Source of the DNA: an uncultured Collinsella sp.
GTDB taxonomy: Bacteria; Actinomycetota; Coriobacteriia; Coriobacteriales; Coriobacteriaceae
Direction: 5' to 3'
DNA: 42,621 bases
NCBI GenBank assembly: GCA_900552385.1
Contig: URZI01000016.1
Span: forward strand, 1-42,621
Each line of letters opens with the position of its first letter. The first letter of the stretch is position 1. Position numbers and translations under genes: made by a program. The notes under the pieces are model-generated. The model was not told the origin of the DNA. It was given only the letters and a program-made list of their open reading frames with translations, and made no database searches. Positions 31,761 through 39,122 of the stretch are shown one piece after another.

Positions 31761-32442
31761 CGCGGGCACCTCTTCCGTCAAATACAGCATCGCACGCCAA
31801 CGCAATGGCAATGCCGGCCACGACGCTTGCCGGCACGGCAATATTCGTGAGGCCCAAGAACTTGCATACGGCGACGGACACCGCGCCCGAAACCGCCGCG
31901 ACAACGTTGCCGCGCGACAGTCGCTGCGAAAAGAGCAGGCAGATAAAGAGCGAGGTGCAGACAAAGGCTGCAATGGCGGTGGGAACATCGACAACGGCGC
32001 CGACGATGGCGCCCATCGTACACGAAACGCCCGATGTTGCGATGAGGATCACGTTGAGCACAAAGGACTCGCGCGGGCCCCAATCCTCCCCTTCAACCAA
32101 CTTGGCAAGCGAGATGCCATATGCCTCCTCGGTAAGTGTCGCGGCAACAGCCAGCGTCTGACGCTTCGAGGCATTCTTCAGATGCGGCGCGATCGATGCC
32201 GAGTAAAGCGCAAAACGCGAGGAGATGGCAGCAACGCTCGCGATAATCGAAGGTGCCGGTACACCCGCCAGCCACAGGTTGCAGATCATAAACTGCCCGC
32301 TGCCCGTCACAAACGTGCTGCTCAGAGCAAAGACCATCCAGGGCTCCATTCCCGTCTGCCCCATGATCATTCCGCACGGCGCGCCTATTGCAACATAGGT
32401 AAGCATCACCGGCCAGACGGTTCTAACGATTTTGAGCACCAT
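31750..32442 (-). CDS. azlC: Branched-chain amino acid exporter large subunit AzlC
   Basis: A 230-residue membrane protein starting MVLKIVRTVWPVMLTYVAIGAPCG. It has the AzlC hallmarks FVTGSGQFMICNLWLAG, SRFALYSASIAPHLKN and LTEEAYGIS. The chosen ATG at 32442 has AGGA about 10 nt upstream; the longer TTG-started frame adds 23 polar residues that do not fit the family. It partners AzlD directly downstream. In other bacteria azlCD is Lrp-controlled; no Lrp site was identified here. Confidence 0.93.
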   Translation of the reverse strand: MVLKIVRTVWPVMLTYVAIGAPCGMIMGQTGMEPWMVFALSSTFVTGSGQFMICNLWLAGVPAPSIIASVAAISSRFALYSASIAPHLKNASKRQTLAVAATLTEEAYGISLAKLVEGEDWGPRESFVLNVILIATSGVSCTMGAIVGAVVDVPTAIAAFVCTSLFICLLFSQRLSRGNVVAAVSGAVSVAVCKFLGLTNIAVPASVVAGIAIALACDAVFDGRGARDAR

Positions 32443-32568
32443 ACGCTTCTCATCCTGACAAGGTCTCCGAGCCGCATGTAGCGATACGGCAGAATCATCA
32501 TCCGACAGCAACCGAGTTCACCTACAATTGCCACCGGATCGAAAGACACAACTTTTTAGGAAGTCATT

Positions 32569-33381
32569 ATGACAGCTATCGATCGAGACCGGGCGCGCGC
32601 GGCCTTCAAAAGCTACACCGATGCCTACGACGTCACCAACCCACGCATCGCGCTCAAAATCGAGCATACGTACCACGTGGCCGAGGCATGCGATGCCGTA
32701 GCGCGCGAGCAGGGCTGGTCGTCAGAAGATATTGACCTGGCATGGCTTTGCGGCCTGCTGCACGATATGGGCCGCTTTGAGCAGCTGCGACGCTGGGACA
32801 CCTTTAAGGACGCCGAGAGCATGAGCCATGCGGTGCTGGGCATCGAGATCCTCTTTGGCGAGAATCCCGCCGATGCACCCGCCGTAACGAGCATCCGCGA
32901 CTTTATCGATGACCCGGCAGAAGATGAGCTCATCCGAGCGAGCATTGCCTATCACAGCGATTTCCGTCTACCCGCGCAGCTCGACGAGCGCACGCGGAGC
33001 TTCTGCGATATCGTGCGCGATGGCGACAAGATCGACATTATGCGTACCATCGCCGACAGCACCGTCGACACCATCCTCAAGGTGGACGAGAAGACGTTTC
33101 TCGGCAGCCGTTTCTCGTCGCCGACACTTGCCGCCTTTGACGAGCACCGCTGCGTCGCGCGCGACGAGCGCAACGAGCCGGCGGACTACCTGGTGGGGCT
33201 CATCTGCTTTATGTTTGAGCTCGTCTATCCAGCGAGCCGCGCGCTGGCGCGCGAGCAGGGCAATATCTACCGCCTGCTCGACGCGCCTTTTGGCATCACG
33301 CGGCCCTTTACCGACCCCGCCACGCAGGCAACTTGGAGCCGCCTTAAGGACGAGATGCGCGACTGGCTGGCGCGCGCCTAG
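32569..33381 (+). CDS. HD-domain phosphohydrolase
   Basis: A 270-residue cytoplasmic protein. The HD metal motif is present: His33/His36 (IEHTYHVAEA), HD at 65-66 (GLLHDMGRFEQ), His87 (MSHAVLG) and a late DGDKIDIMRT. This pattern resembles the HD superfamily nucleotidases or phosphodiesterases; the substrate is unknown. TTAGGAAG lies 5-7 nt before the ATG. It converges on etfA: both stops share the bases CTAG (33378-33381), so the genes overlap by 4 nt and no terminator fits between them. Confidence 0.87.
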   Translation: MTAIDRDRARAAFKSYTDAYDVTNPRIALKIEHTYHVAEACDAVAREQGWSSEDIDLAWLCGLLHDMGRFEQLRRWDTFKDAESMSHAVLGIEILFGENPADAPAVTSIRDFIDDPAEDELIRASIAYHSDFRLPAQLDERTRSFCDIVRDGDKIDIMRTIADSTVDTILKVDEKTFLGSRFSSPTLAAFDEHRCVARDERNEPADYLVGLICFMFELVYPASRALAREQGNIYRLLDAPFGITRPFTDPATQATWSRLKDEMRDWLARA

Positions 33382-34583
33382 CGCTCAAGCTGGGCCAGCA
33401 GCTCCTCGACGACCTCGACGGCATCCCCAACAACCTTGTACTGGGCAGCACCGAAAATGGGGGCATCCGGGTCCTCGTTGATGGCGATAATGCACTCCGC
33501 CCCACCGATGCCGGCAAGATGCTGGATGGCGCCCGAAACACCGATACTCACGAGAAGCTTGGGCGAAACCGATACGCCCGTCTGGCCAATCTGATGGCGA
33601 TACTCCAACCAGCCGGCCTCCACGACAGGTCGCGTGCAGCCAAGCTCGGCTCCCAGAGCCTCGGCGAGCCTTCGCATCAGCGGCAGATTTTTCTTGGAAC
33701 CAATGCCGCGACCCACCACGACCAGGCGCTCGGCATCGGCGATCGAAGCCTGCTGTCCCCACTCCTCGGCGGGAATCGAGATCTCGACACGAGCCTTAGC
33801 ATCATCCGCAAGTGATATCTGGGTGATCGTGCCGGAGCGGCCGTAGTCGAAGTCGGGAGCCTTAAAGATACCGGAGCGCACCGTTGCCATCTGCGGACGG
33901 TGATTGGGGCAAATGATGGTGGCCATCAAGTTGCCGCCAAACGCCGGGCGCGTCTGCTGCAGTAGGCCCGTCTCCGCATCCATCGAAAGCACGGTGCAGT
34001 CGGCCGTAAGACCCGTCTGCAAACGCACGGCAACGCCGGGTGCCAGTTCGCGACCAAAAGCGGTCGCACCGTATAAGATGGCCTCGGGTTTGCGTTCGGC
34101 TACCAAATCGCAGATCAAGTGGGCGTAGACCTCCGCATCGTTTTGGCGCAGACGCTCGTCGCGACAGGCCAGGACTTCGTCGGCGCCCGCGCAAACCAGA
34201 TGTTCCAGGTCCCCGAGCGAGCCCTCGGGGCTCATGCCGACCAGTGCCACCAGACGGCAGCCGCGAGCATCGGCAAGCTCGCGCCCCTTGCCCATGAGCT
34301 CGTAGGCCACGGGAGCCACGGCGTCGTGCTCGTCAGTCTGCACGAAGACCCAAATGTCTCGATATGCATCAAGGTCCACCGCACCAGCGGCCTCGTCACG
34401 CTCGATCGAGATAGCGTTGACGGGGCAGACGTCGACACATCCGCCGCATAGGATGCAGCCGTCGGTTACGCGGGCGCAACGGTTGGGCCGCTCGCCTTCC
34501 ACTACGATGCCGCCCGAGGCGCAGGCGCGAACGCAGCGACCGCAGCCGATACAGGCTTCGCTATCGATAATCAGTCCGCTCAT
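33378..34583 (-). CDS. etfA: Ferredoxin-fused electron transfer flavoprotein alpha subunit
   Basis: A 401-residue protein. The N-terminus is a 2[4Fe-4S] ferredoxin domain: CIGCGRCVRAC (11-21) and CILCGGCVDVCP (about 43-54). The rest is EtfA: an N-terminal Rossmann-like part (about 75-250) and the C-terminal FAD-binding domain with VVVGRGIGSKKN, VEAGWLEYRHQIGQTG and VSIGVSGAIQHLAGI, then AINEDPDAPIF. This architecture matches LctC of Acetobacterium lactate dehydrogenase. Its ATG follows the etfB stop directly (TAGATG), with GAGGGG 9 nt upstream. It should pass electrons between ferredoxin, FAD and the dehydrogenase. Confidence 0.95.
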   Translation of the reverse strand: MSGLIIDSEACIGCGRCVRACASGGIVVEGERPNRCARVTDGCILCGGCVDVCPVNAISIERDEAAGAVDLDAYRDIWVFVQTDEHDAVAPVAYELMGKGRELADARGCRLVALVGMSPEGSLGDLEHLVCAGADEVLACRDERLRQNDAEVYAHLICDLVAERKPEAILYGATAFGRELAPGVAVRLQTGLTADCTVLSMDAETGLLQQTRPAFGGNLMATIICPNHRPQMATVRSGIFKAPDFDYGRSGTITQISLADDAKARVEISIPAEEWGQQASIADAERLVVVGRGIGSKKNLPLMRRLAEALGAELGCTRPVVEAGWLEYRHQIGQTGVSVSPKLLVSIGVSGAIQHLAGIGGAECIIAINEDPDAPIFGAAQYKVVGDAVEVVEELLAQLER

Positions 34584-35399
34584 CTATGCCATCCCCTCGA
34601 TAATCTTGGCAAGTTTTACCGCCTGCTCGGACGCCGTTCCCTCAACGGCCTCGCACGTTTGATCACGGTCGGGTACAAACGAGCGCACGACCTGCGTCGG
34701 TGATCCGGCAAGGCCACAACGCGAGGGATCGGCGTTCACGTCGGCGGCACTGACCACGCGCACGTCCGCCTCCTCTGCCGCGCGAATACCGGCAATACTC
34801 GGCATACGCAACTGGCCAATCTCCTTGGCGGTCGTCATCGCGCACGGCATCTCAAGGTACACCGTCTCCTCGCCGGCATCGCATCCGTGAACGAGCGCCA
34901 GCGAGCCACACGTCGTAAAGCCCGCGCTTTGCACGCAGCTCACGTCGGTCACGCAGGGGATCTCAAAGGCACCGGCAAGCTCGGGACCGATCTGGGCCGT
35001 ATCGCCATCCACCGCCATCTTGCCGCAAATGAGCAGGTCGAAGTCCTCGTCGAGCGCTTCGATGCCGCACTTGAGGGCGTAGGTGGTTGCCAGGGTATCG
35101 GCACCTGCAAAGGCGCGATCGGTCAGCAGCAGCGCGTCGTCGGCACCGCGGGCGATGCAGTCGCGCAGCAGTGACTCGGTCGCGGGGATGCCCATCGACA
35201 CCACCGTCACGCGCACATCCATGCCAAAGCCGATAAAGTCGTCCTTCAGCGCCAGCGCGCATTCCAAAGCACTCGCGTCAAAGGGATTAATGACCGCCTG
35301 CTTGCCATCGCGAACGATGGTATTGGTCTTGGGGTCCATCTTGACCTCGGTGCTGCCCGGCACGGCCTTGACGCACACCACCATATGGAAATCGCTCAT
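34584..35399 (-). CDS. etfB: Electron transfer flavoprotein beta subunit
   Basis: A 271-residue EtfB. Visible features: VVCVKAVPGSTEVKMDPKTNTIVRDG, NPFDASALECALALKD, ICGKMAVDGDTAQIGPELA (the nucleotide-binding region) and LEMPCAMTTAKEIGQLRMPSIAGI. In bifurcating Etfs this subunit holds the NAD-reactive FAD. The ATG at 35399 has GGGGG 9 nt upstream and lies within the end of the dehydrogenase gene; the GTG two codons earlier is too close to the SD. Confidence 0.95.
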   Translation of the reverse strand: MSDFHMVVCVKAVPGSTEVKMDPKTNTIVRDGKQAVINPFDASALECALALKDDFIGFGMDVRVTVVSMGIPATESLLRDCIARGADDALLLTDRAFAGADTLATTYALKCGIEALDEDFDLLICGKMAVDGDTAQIGPELAGAFEIPCVTDVSCVQSAGFTTCGSLALVHGCDAGEETVYLEMPCAMTTAKEIGQLRMPSIAGIRAAEEADVRVVSAADVNADPSRCGLAGSPTQVVRSFVPDRDQTCEAVEGTASEQAVKLAKIIEGMA

Positions 35400-35401
35400 C
35401 T

Positions 35402-37003
35402 TCACGCGCCCCCTTTCTGGACGAGCTCATCCAAGAGCTTCTCCGAAAACAGGTTACCGCGACCCAGCTGCCCGGCAGGATCGAGCTGGAGCTTGAGCCG
35501 CGCCGACTCGACCATGGCCTCGTGACCGTACATCGTCTCCAAGAAGCCCGCCTTGATCTTGCCGACGCCGTGCTCGGCAGAAACGGCACCGCCCATGGCC
35601 GTGACCTCGGAAGCCCACTGGGCAAAGAGTTCTCCGCCGCGGCGATAATCCTGTGCATCGCGCGGCAGAATGTTCACATGCAGATGGTTGTTACCGATGT
35701 GCCCCCAGGCGGCAGATTCAAGCCCACTTTCGGCCAACGTGCGGCGATAAAGGGCGATGACATCGCCCAAGCGTGCGTTGGGCACCGACATGTCCGAGCC
35801 CAGTTTGGTGATGGTGGGATCCGTGCGGCGGCGCTCGTCGATGAGCATGTTGACGCTCTCGGGGACCGCATGGCGGAAGAATCGCTGACACTCGCGATCG
35901 ACCTCGGTGCGCGCGACCCATGTCGCATCGTCACTGCCGCCCGCAAGCTCCAGTACCCACCCCAAGTGATACAGCTCCTCAGTCGCCTGAACTTCGTCGT
36001 CGCAGTCGAGCTCCACGTAGACACAGACCTTGGCCTCTTTGTCGAGCGCCGGCAGCGAGGCAAACGCCGTCGACTGCTCGCGCTGGCGACGCAGAATATC
36101 CAGGGCGCCAGCATCGAAGTACTCGATGGCAGCCGCATGGGACAGGACGGGACGCACAGAATCGGTGAAGGACACGGCCTTGTCTTCGCTGTCGAAGAAG
36201 CAGCTCACGCCCCAAACGACCGCAGGCGCCGCCTGCAGGGCAATCTCGAGCTCGGTGATGACGCCGATTGTGCCACATGCACCGATAAACAGATCGATGG
36301 CATCCATATCGTCAGCAACGAAATAGCCCGAAGCATTTTTGGTCTTGGGCATGGTGTAGTCGGGAAGGTCGAGCTCGAGCGCGCGGCCCTCTGCCGTCAC
36401 AAGCGACAGGTGGCGACCCTGGGCAAAAGCCTCGCCGCGCTGAAGCTCAAGCAAATCGCCATCAACCAGCGCGACGCGGAGTCCCGTGATATGTGGGCGC
36501 ATGGGGCCGTAGGCGTAGCTGCGAGCACCGGAGGCGTTACATGCCGCCATGCCGCCCAGACAGGCAGATGCCTCGGTGGGATCGGTGGGAAAAAACTGCT
36601 CGGGGGCCTCTTGGAACTCCTCGTAGGCCTCAAGCGATGCCTGGTCCCAACCAGCGGTCGGCAGCACCTTCTTGCCCAGCTGCTTGCGCAGTTCCGAGAG
36701 CACAACGCCCGGCTCCACGCGCAGCAGAAATTGGCCTTGTTCATCGCGGCGAAGGCCCAAGTAGCGATTCATGCGGGAAGTATTGAGAATGTGACCGCCA
36801 TGAGGCACGGCGCCGGCGGCAAGGCCGGTCCGGGCGCCCTGAACCGTCACCGGGACACGCTCGACATGGAGCTTTTTCAAAATGGCGCGGACCTCGTCCT
36901 CCGTTGTCGGAAACGAGATGCTCGAGGCCTCGCCCGATGTGCGAGACTCATCGCGACCATACTCTTCGAACTCGTCGGTGAAGGGTTTAATGGTTGCAGG
37001 CAC
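35402..37003 (-). CDS. FAD-linked lactate/glycolate-type dehydrogenase of an Etf complex
   Basis: A 533-residue flavoenzyme of the GlcD/D-lactate dehydrogenase family. The PP-loop FAD domain has VPVTVQGARTGLAAGAVPHGG (about 51-71) and CLGGMAACNASGARSYAYG. The FAD-oxidase C-terminal domain ends with WGHIGNNHLHVNILP, AEHGVGKIKAGFLETMYG and KLQLDPAGQLGRGNLF. It starts at GTG 37003, with GGGGG 5-7 nt upstream. With EtfB and ferredoxin-fused EtfA directly downstream it forms the LctD-LctB-LctC set known to oxidise lactate with NAD at the expense of reduced ferredoxin. Lactate is inferred; glycolate or another 2-hydroxy acid is possible. Confidence 0.92.
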   Translation of the reverse strand: MPATIKPFTDEFEEYGRDESRTSGEASSISFPTTEDEVRAILKKLHVERVPVTVQGARTGLAAGAVPHGGHILNTSRMNRYLGLRRDEQGQFLLRVEPGVVLSELRKQLGKKVLPTAGWDQASLEAYEEFQEAPEQFFPTDPTEASACLGGMAACNASGARSYAYGPMRPHITGLRVALVDGDLLELQRGEAFAQGRHLSLVTAEGRALELDLPDYTMPKTKNASGYFVADDMDAIDLFIGACGTIGVITELEIALQAAPAVVWGVSCFFDSEDKAVSFTDSVRPVLSHAAAIEYFDAGALDILRRQREQSTAFASLPALDKEAKVCVYVELDCDDEVQATEELYHLGWVLELAGGSDDATWVARTEVDRECQRFFRHAVPESVNMLIDERRRTDPTITKLGSDMSVPNARLGDVIALYRRTLAESGLESAAWGHIGNNHLHVNILPRDAQDYRRGGELFAQWASEVTAMGGAVSAEHGVGKIKAGFLETMYGHEAMVESARLKLQLDPAGQLGRGNLFSEKLLDELVQKGGA

Positions 37004-37347
37004 GCGAACTCCCCCTTTAGCTAACTACAGTGTTTGCAGGGAGATGTTACCGCATCGTTTCGTCGACGTGTTCGAGACCGTCTCCATAATTGGCGTTTTT
37101 TACGTTCGTGTAATTCGGTGAGCGGCTGGATTTCCTCGACAGACGATGCTTTTGACACATATAGCCCCGCCGTCGCCGACCGCGCGATTGTCGCTCGAAA
37201 AAAGTTGGAGTATTTTTTGCCGCCATTTACCTGCGGAGACGCCAATCCGTCAAGCATTTGGTCAGAAATTGGTCAAGTAGCGGCTGATACCGTCGGCGTC
37301 GACAGCCAAACCGATAGTAGTTTTGGCCCAGAAGCAGGGAGGTTCCC
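37004..37347. other. Divergent control region between the dehydrogenase and exported cluster
   Basis: 344 nt without a convincing gene. The direct repeat TTGGTCA occurs at 37258-37264 and 37269-37275 (11 bp apart, one helical turn), with a third related word, CCGTCAAGC, 10 bp before. A perfect TTGACA stands at 37152-37157 without a matching -10. An A/T-rich patch lies at 37198-37219. It must hold the promoters of both transcription units. Confidence 0.5.
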
Positions 37348-37644
37348 ATGGCATATTACTGGCCCCAGTACGGCATCGCCATCGAAGTCGACGACGATCC
37401 CCATCTCCTGCCTTTTGACGAAGAGGCATTCCCCGATACGACGGTCTACCACGTTACCACCGATGTGATCTGCGACCCCGAGTCGTTCTCGGCGCTCGCC
37501 CACCACATCGCGCATATCCACGACATCGAGCTCCCTCCCGACTTCGACGAGCTTGTCTACTCGCGCCGCCTGATGCTTCACATGCTCTTTGGAGCGGACC
37601 CGTCCACCTTTGCGCGCATCTATGCCGCCAAGGATGCCGCATGA
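37348..37644 (+). CDS. Small protein, possible DUF559/Vsr-like fragment
   Basis: A 98-residue acidic protein starting MAYYWPQYGIAIEVDDDPH, with GGGAGG 5 nt before the ATG. No signal peptide or membrane segment. The order aromatic-rich opening, IAIEVDDDPH, then FPDTTVYHVTTDVICDP recalls the core of DUF559/Vsr-like PD-(D/E)XK nucleases (E-x-D strand, then a V-x-R-x-T-like strand), but the usual N-terminal DNA-binding part and the catalytic lysine are not seen. It may be a decayed end of such a gene, or an unrelated family. The stop overlaps the next gene's start by ATGA, so it may be translated with the exported cluster. Confidence 0.55.
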   Translation: MAYYWPQYGIAIEVDDDPHLLPFDEEAFPDTTVYHVTTDVICDPESFSALAHHIAHIHDIELPPDFDELVYSRRLMLHMLFGADPSTFARIYAAKDAA

Positions 37645-38150
37645 GCGCGAAGAAGCCGCCCCACTTTGCAGGTCTGGGGCATCGCAGGAAGCTCATCGTT
37701 GCCTGCTTGGCCATCGTCTGTGCCCTTGTCGCCGTAGGACTATACGCTTGGCAGTCGCAGCCCGTACCCGAGACGGGCGCTTCGGTTACGACGGCCGAGG
37801 GCAAAACGCGTCAGGAAATCCAAGATGAGCTCGACGCCATCGTCCGCGACAACATGATGACGATTTCGGTCGCACCGGTCGCTCAGCTGCAGGAGGACGG
37901 CAAGCTGCGCGTCAACGTACAAAACGTCCAAGACAATAAATTTCCCCAGCGATTCCGCGTCATCCAAAACGACGAGACCATGTACGAATCCGGTGTGGTC
38001 GAGACCGGCAAGACAATCGAAACGTGCCCCGCCGGCGACATCAAAGAAGGCGAGGCGTACATCGAGATCCAGGCACTCGATGCAAAGACCCTCGACAGCC
38101 ACGGCAATCCGACACGTGTCAAGGTACGGGTTGAGCAAGCCGAGAACTAG
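37641..38150 (+). CDS. Membrane-anchored small beta-rich protein
   Basis: 169 residues. A basic start and one hydrophobic helix (about 17-37, KLIVACLAIVCALVAVGLYAW) anchor it, with the rest outside. The exported part reads MTISVAPVAQLQEDGKLRVN, then NKFPQRFRVIQNDETMYESG, TGKTIETC and YIEIQALDAKTLDSHGNPTRVKVRVE. This pattern (ED-G-NLRI, N-YP-V-I-L, Y-SG, I-G-Y-A-A-D) is one I recognise from uncharacterised surface clusters in gut Firmicutes and Actinobacteria, where it looks like an Ig-like domain. Its start overlaps the previous stop. First clearly exported gene of the 37641-40553 cluster. Function unknown. Confidence 0.75.
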   Translation: MSAKKPPHFAGLGHRRKLIVACLAIVCALVAVGLYAWQSQPVPETGASVTTAEGKTRQEIQDELDAIVRDNMMTISVAPVAQLQEDGKLRVNVQNVQDNKFPQRFRVIQNDETMYESGVVETGKTIETCPAGDIKEGEAYIEIQALDAKTLDSHGNPTRVKVRVEQAEN

Positions 38151-38239
38151 CTTTCCGGCCGACGCGGCACCGCACGTAATTCACCAGCATTCGTCCAATC
38201 ATCGCGGGGACGGTCCGCGGCGAATAGAAAGGAACAACC

Positions 38240-38839
38240 ATGGACATCACCAGGAACATGAACGGAGCCAGAGCGCTCGTCGTGGGCGCAGGGCTCGCGC
38301 TCGCGCTCGCAATGGGCGCGGCCCCGACGCCAGCTATGGCAGCCGGGCGCGTTGGAACCACGAAAGTAATGGTCAGGACCGAGATCGACAACGTTGAGTT
38401 CAAAGTTCCGACGGTTATTCCCTTCGTCGCCAAGGCCGACGGCACGCTTCAGGGCCCCTCAGAAGACGCGACCACCATCGACAATCATTCGGCCTACGGC
38501 ATCCATGTCACCAACATGAAGATCAACGCCATGAACACCTGGACCATTGCTGCCGACGCCAAGGCCGGAACCGCACAGAACTCCATCGACTTTAAGGTCG
38601 GCCCCGACGGCGCACTCCAGAACGCCAGCGCCGCAATGCAGAAGACAGGCCTCGATCTTTCCAAGAACGCAGCCTTCGACATGGGCTACCAGGGCATTGC
38701 CGGCGGCACGGACAAAATTAAGCTCAAGACAAGCGGAAACGTCGCCCGCGTCACGCGCGGCATCTTCCGCGTAACCGGCGAAGGCGATCAGGTTGCAACG
38801 ATCACCTGGACGGTCGAGCCCGGTGCGCACACGGCATAA
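38240..38839 (+). CDS. Secreted beta-sandwich-like protein
   Basis: 199 residues. A Sec signal peptide (basic start, then ALVVGAGLALALAMGAAPTPAMA) is cut near residue 34-35. The mature part is polar, mostly predicted beta (VEFKVPTVIPFVAKADGTLQG, IDNHSAYGIHVTNMKINAM, ATITWTVEPG). No Cys, transmembrane tail or sortase motif. The P-x-x-I-P-F-x-x-x-x-D-G and VTNMKI pattern is one I associate with small exported proteins of gut anaerobes and weakly with TasA/camelysin-type folds; it is not a named family. AAAGGAACAACC precedes the ATG. The 3' end overlaps the LAQTG gene, so they form an operon. Compare the C-terminal domain of 39123-40553. Confidence 0.75.
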   Translation: MDITRNMNGARALVVGAGLALALAMGAAPTPAMAAGRVGTTKVMVRTEIDNVEFKVPTVIPFVAKADGTLQGPSEDATTIDNHSAYGIHVTNMKINAMNTWTIAADAKAGTAQNSIDFKVGPDGALQNASAAMQKTGLDLSKNAAFDMGYQGIAGGTDKIKLKTSGNVARVTRGIFRVTGEGDQVATITWTVEPGAHTA

Positions 38840-39104
38840 GGCCGTCGCCCTGGCCGCCGCCGTCAGCATCCTAGCGTTTGGGCCAGCCATGGCCTTTGCC
38901 CAGCAAGAACAGGCGCAGGCCGCCACGCAAGTGACGGTCGACCTCTCGGAGCTCGACCGCGGCGACCGCGAAGAACCGTTGGCGCAGACAGGCGACAGAC
39001 GATGGCTCTTGGCAGCAGGCGCCACAGCAGCAGGCACGGGAACCGCCGGCCTCGGTCTGCACATCAAACGTAGCCAGAAACAAAACACGGACAGGCCGCA
39101 CTAA
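38823..39104 (+). CDS. Small LAQTG sortase-anchored surface protein
   Basis: 93 residues, almost only targeting signals. The signal peptide RTRHKAVALAAAVSILAFGPAMAFA is followed by about 26 exported residues (QAQAATQVTVDLSELDRGDRE), then the sortase motif LAQTG (53-57), a hydrophobic stretch (WLLAAGATAAGTGTAGLGL) and a basic tail IKRSQKQ. It would be linked to peptidoglycan, or to another protein, by a sortase encoded elsewhere. The frame is open from TTG 38793, but the GTG at 38823 puts the basic n-region at the start. It overlaps the previous gene by 17 nt. The tiny exposed part suggests an anchor or pilus base rather than a ligand binder. Confidence 0.75.
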   Translation: MRTRHKAVALAAAVSILAFGPAMAFAQQEQAQAATQVTVDLSELDRGDREEPLAQTGDRRWLLAAGATAAGTGTAGLGLHIKRSQKQNTDRPH

Positions 39105-39122
39105 ATTAGCTAAGGAGACCCC

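Noticed and set aside
37021..37468. Frames on both strands in the 37004-37347 gap
   Set aside because: No SD, no recognisable family, and they overlap the control region and a better-supported gene. An eroded gene remnant is possible but unsupported.
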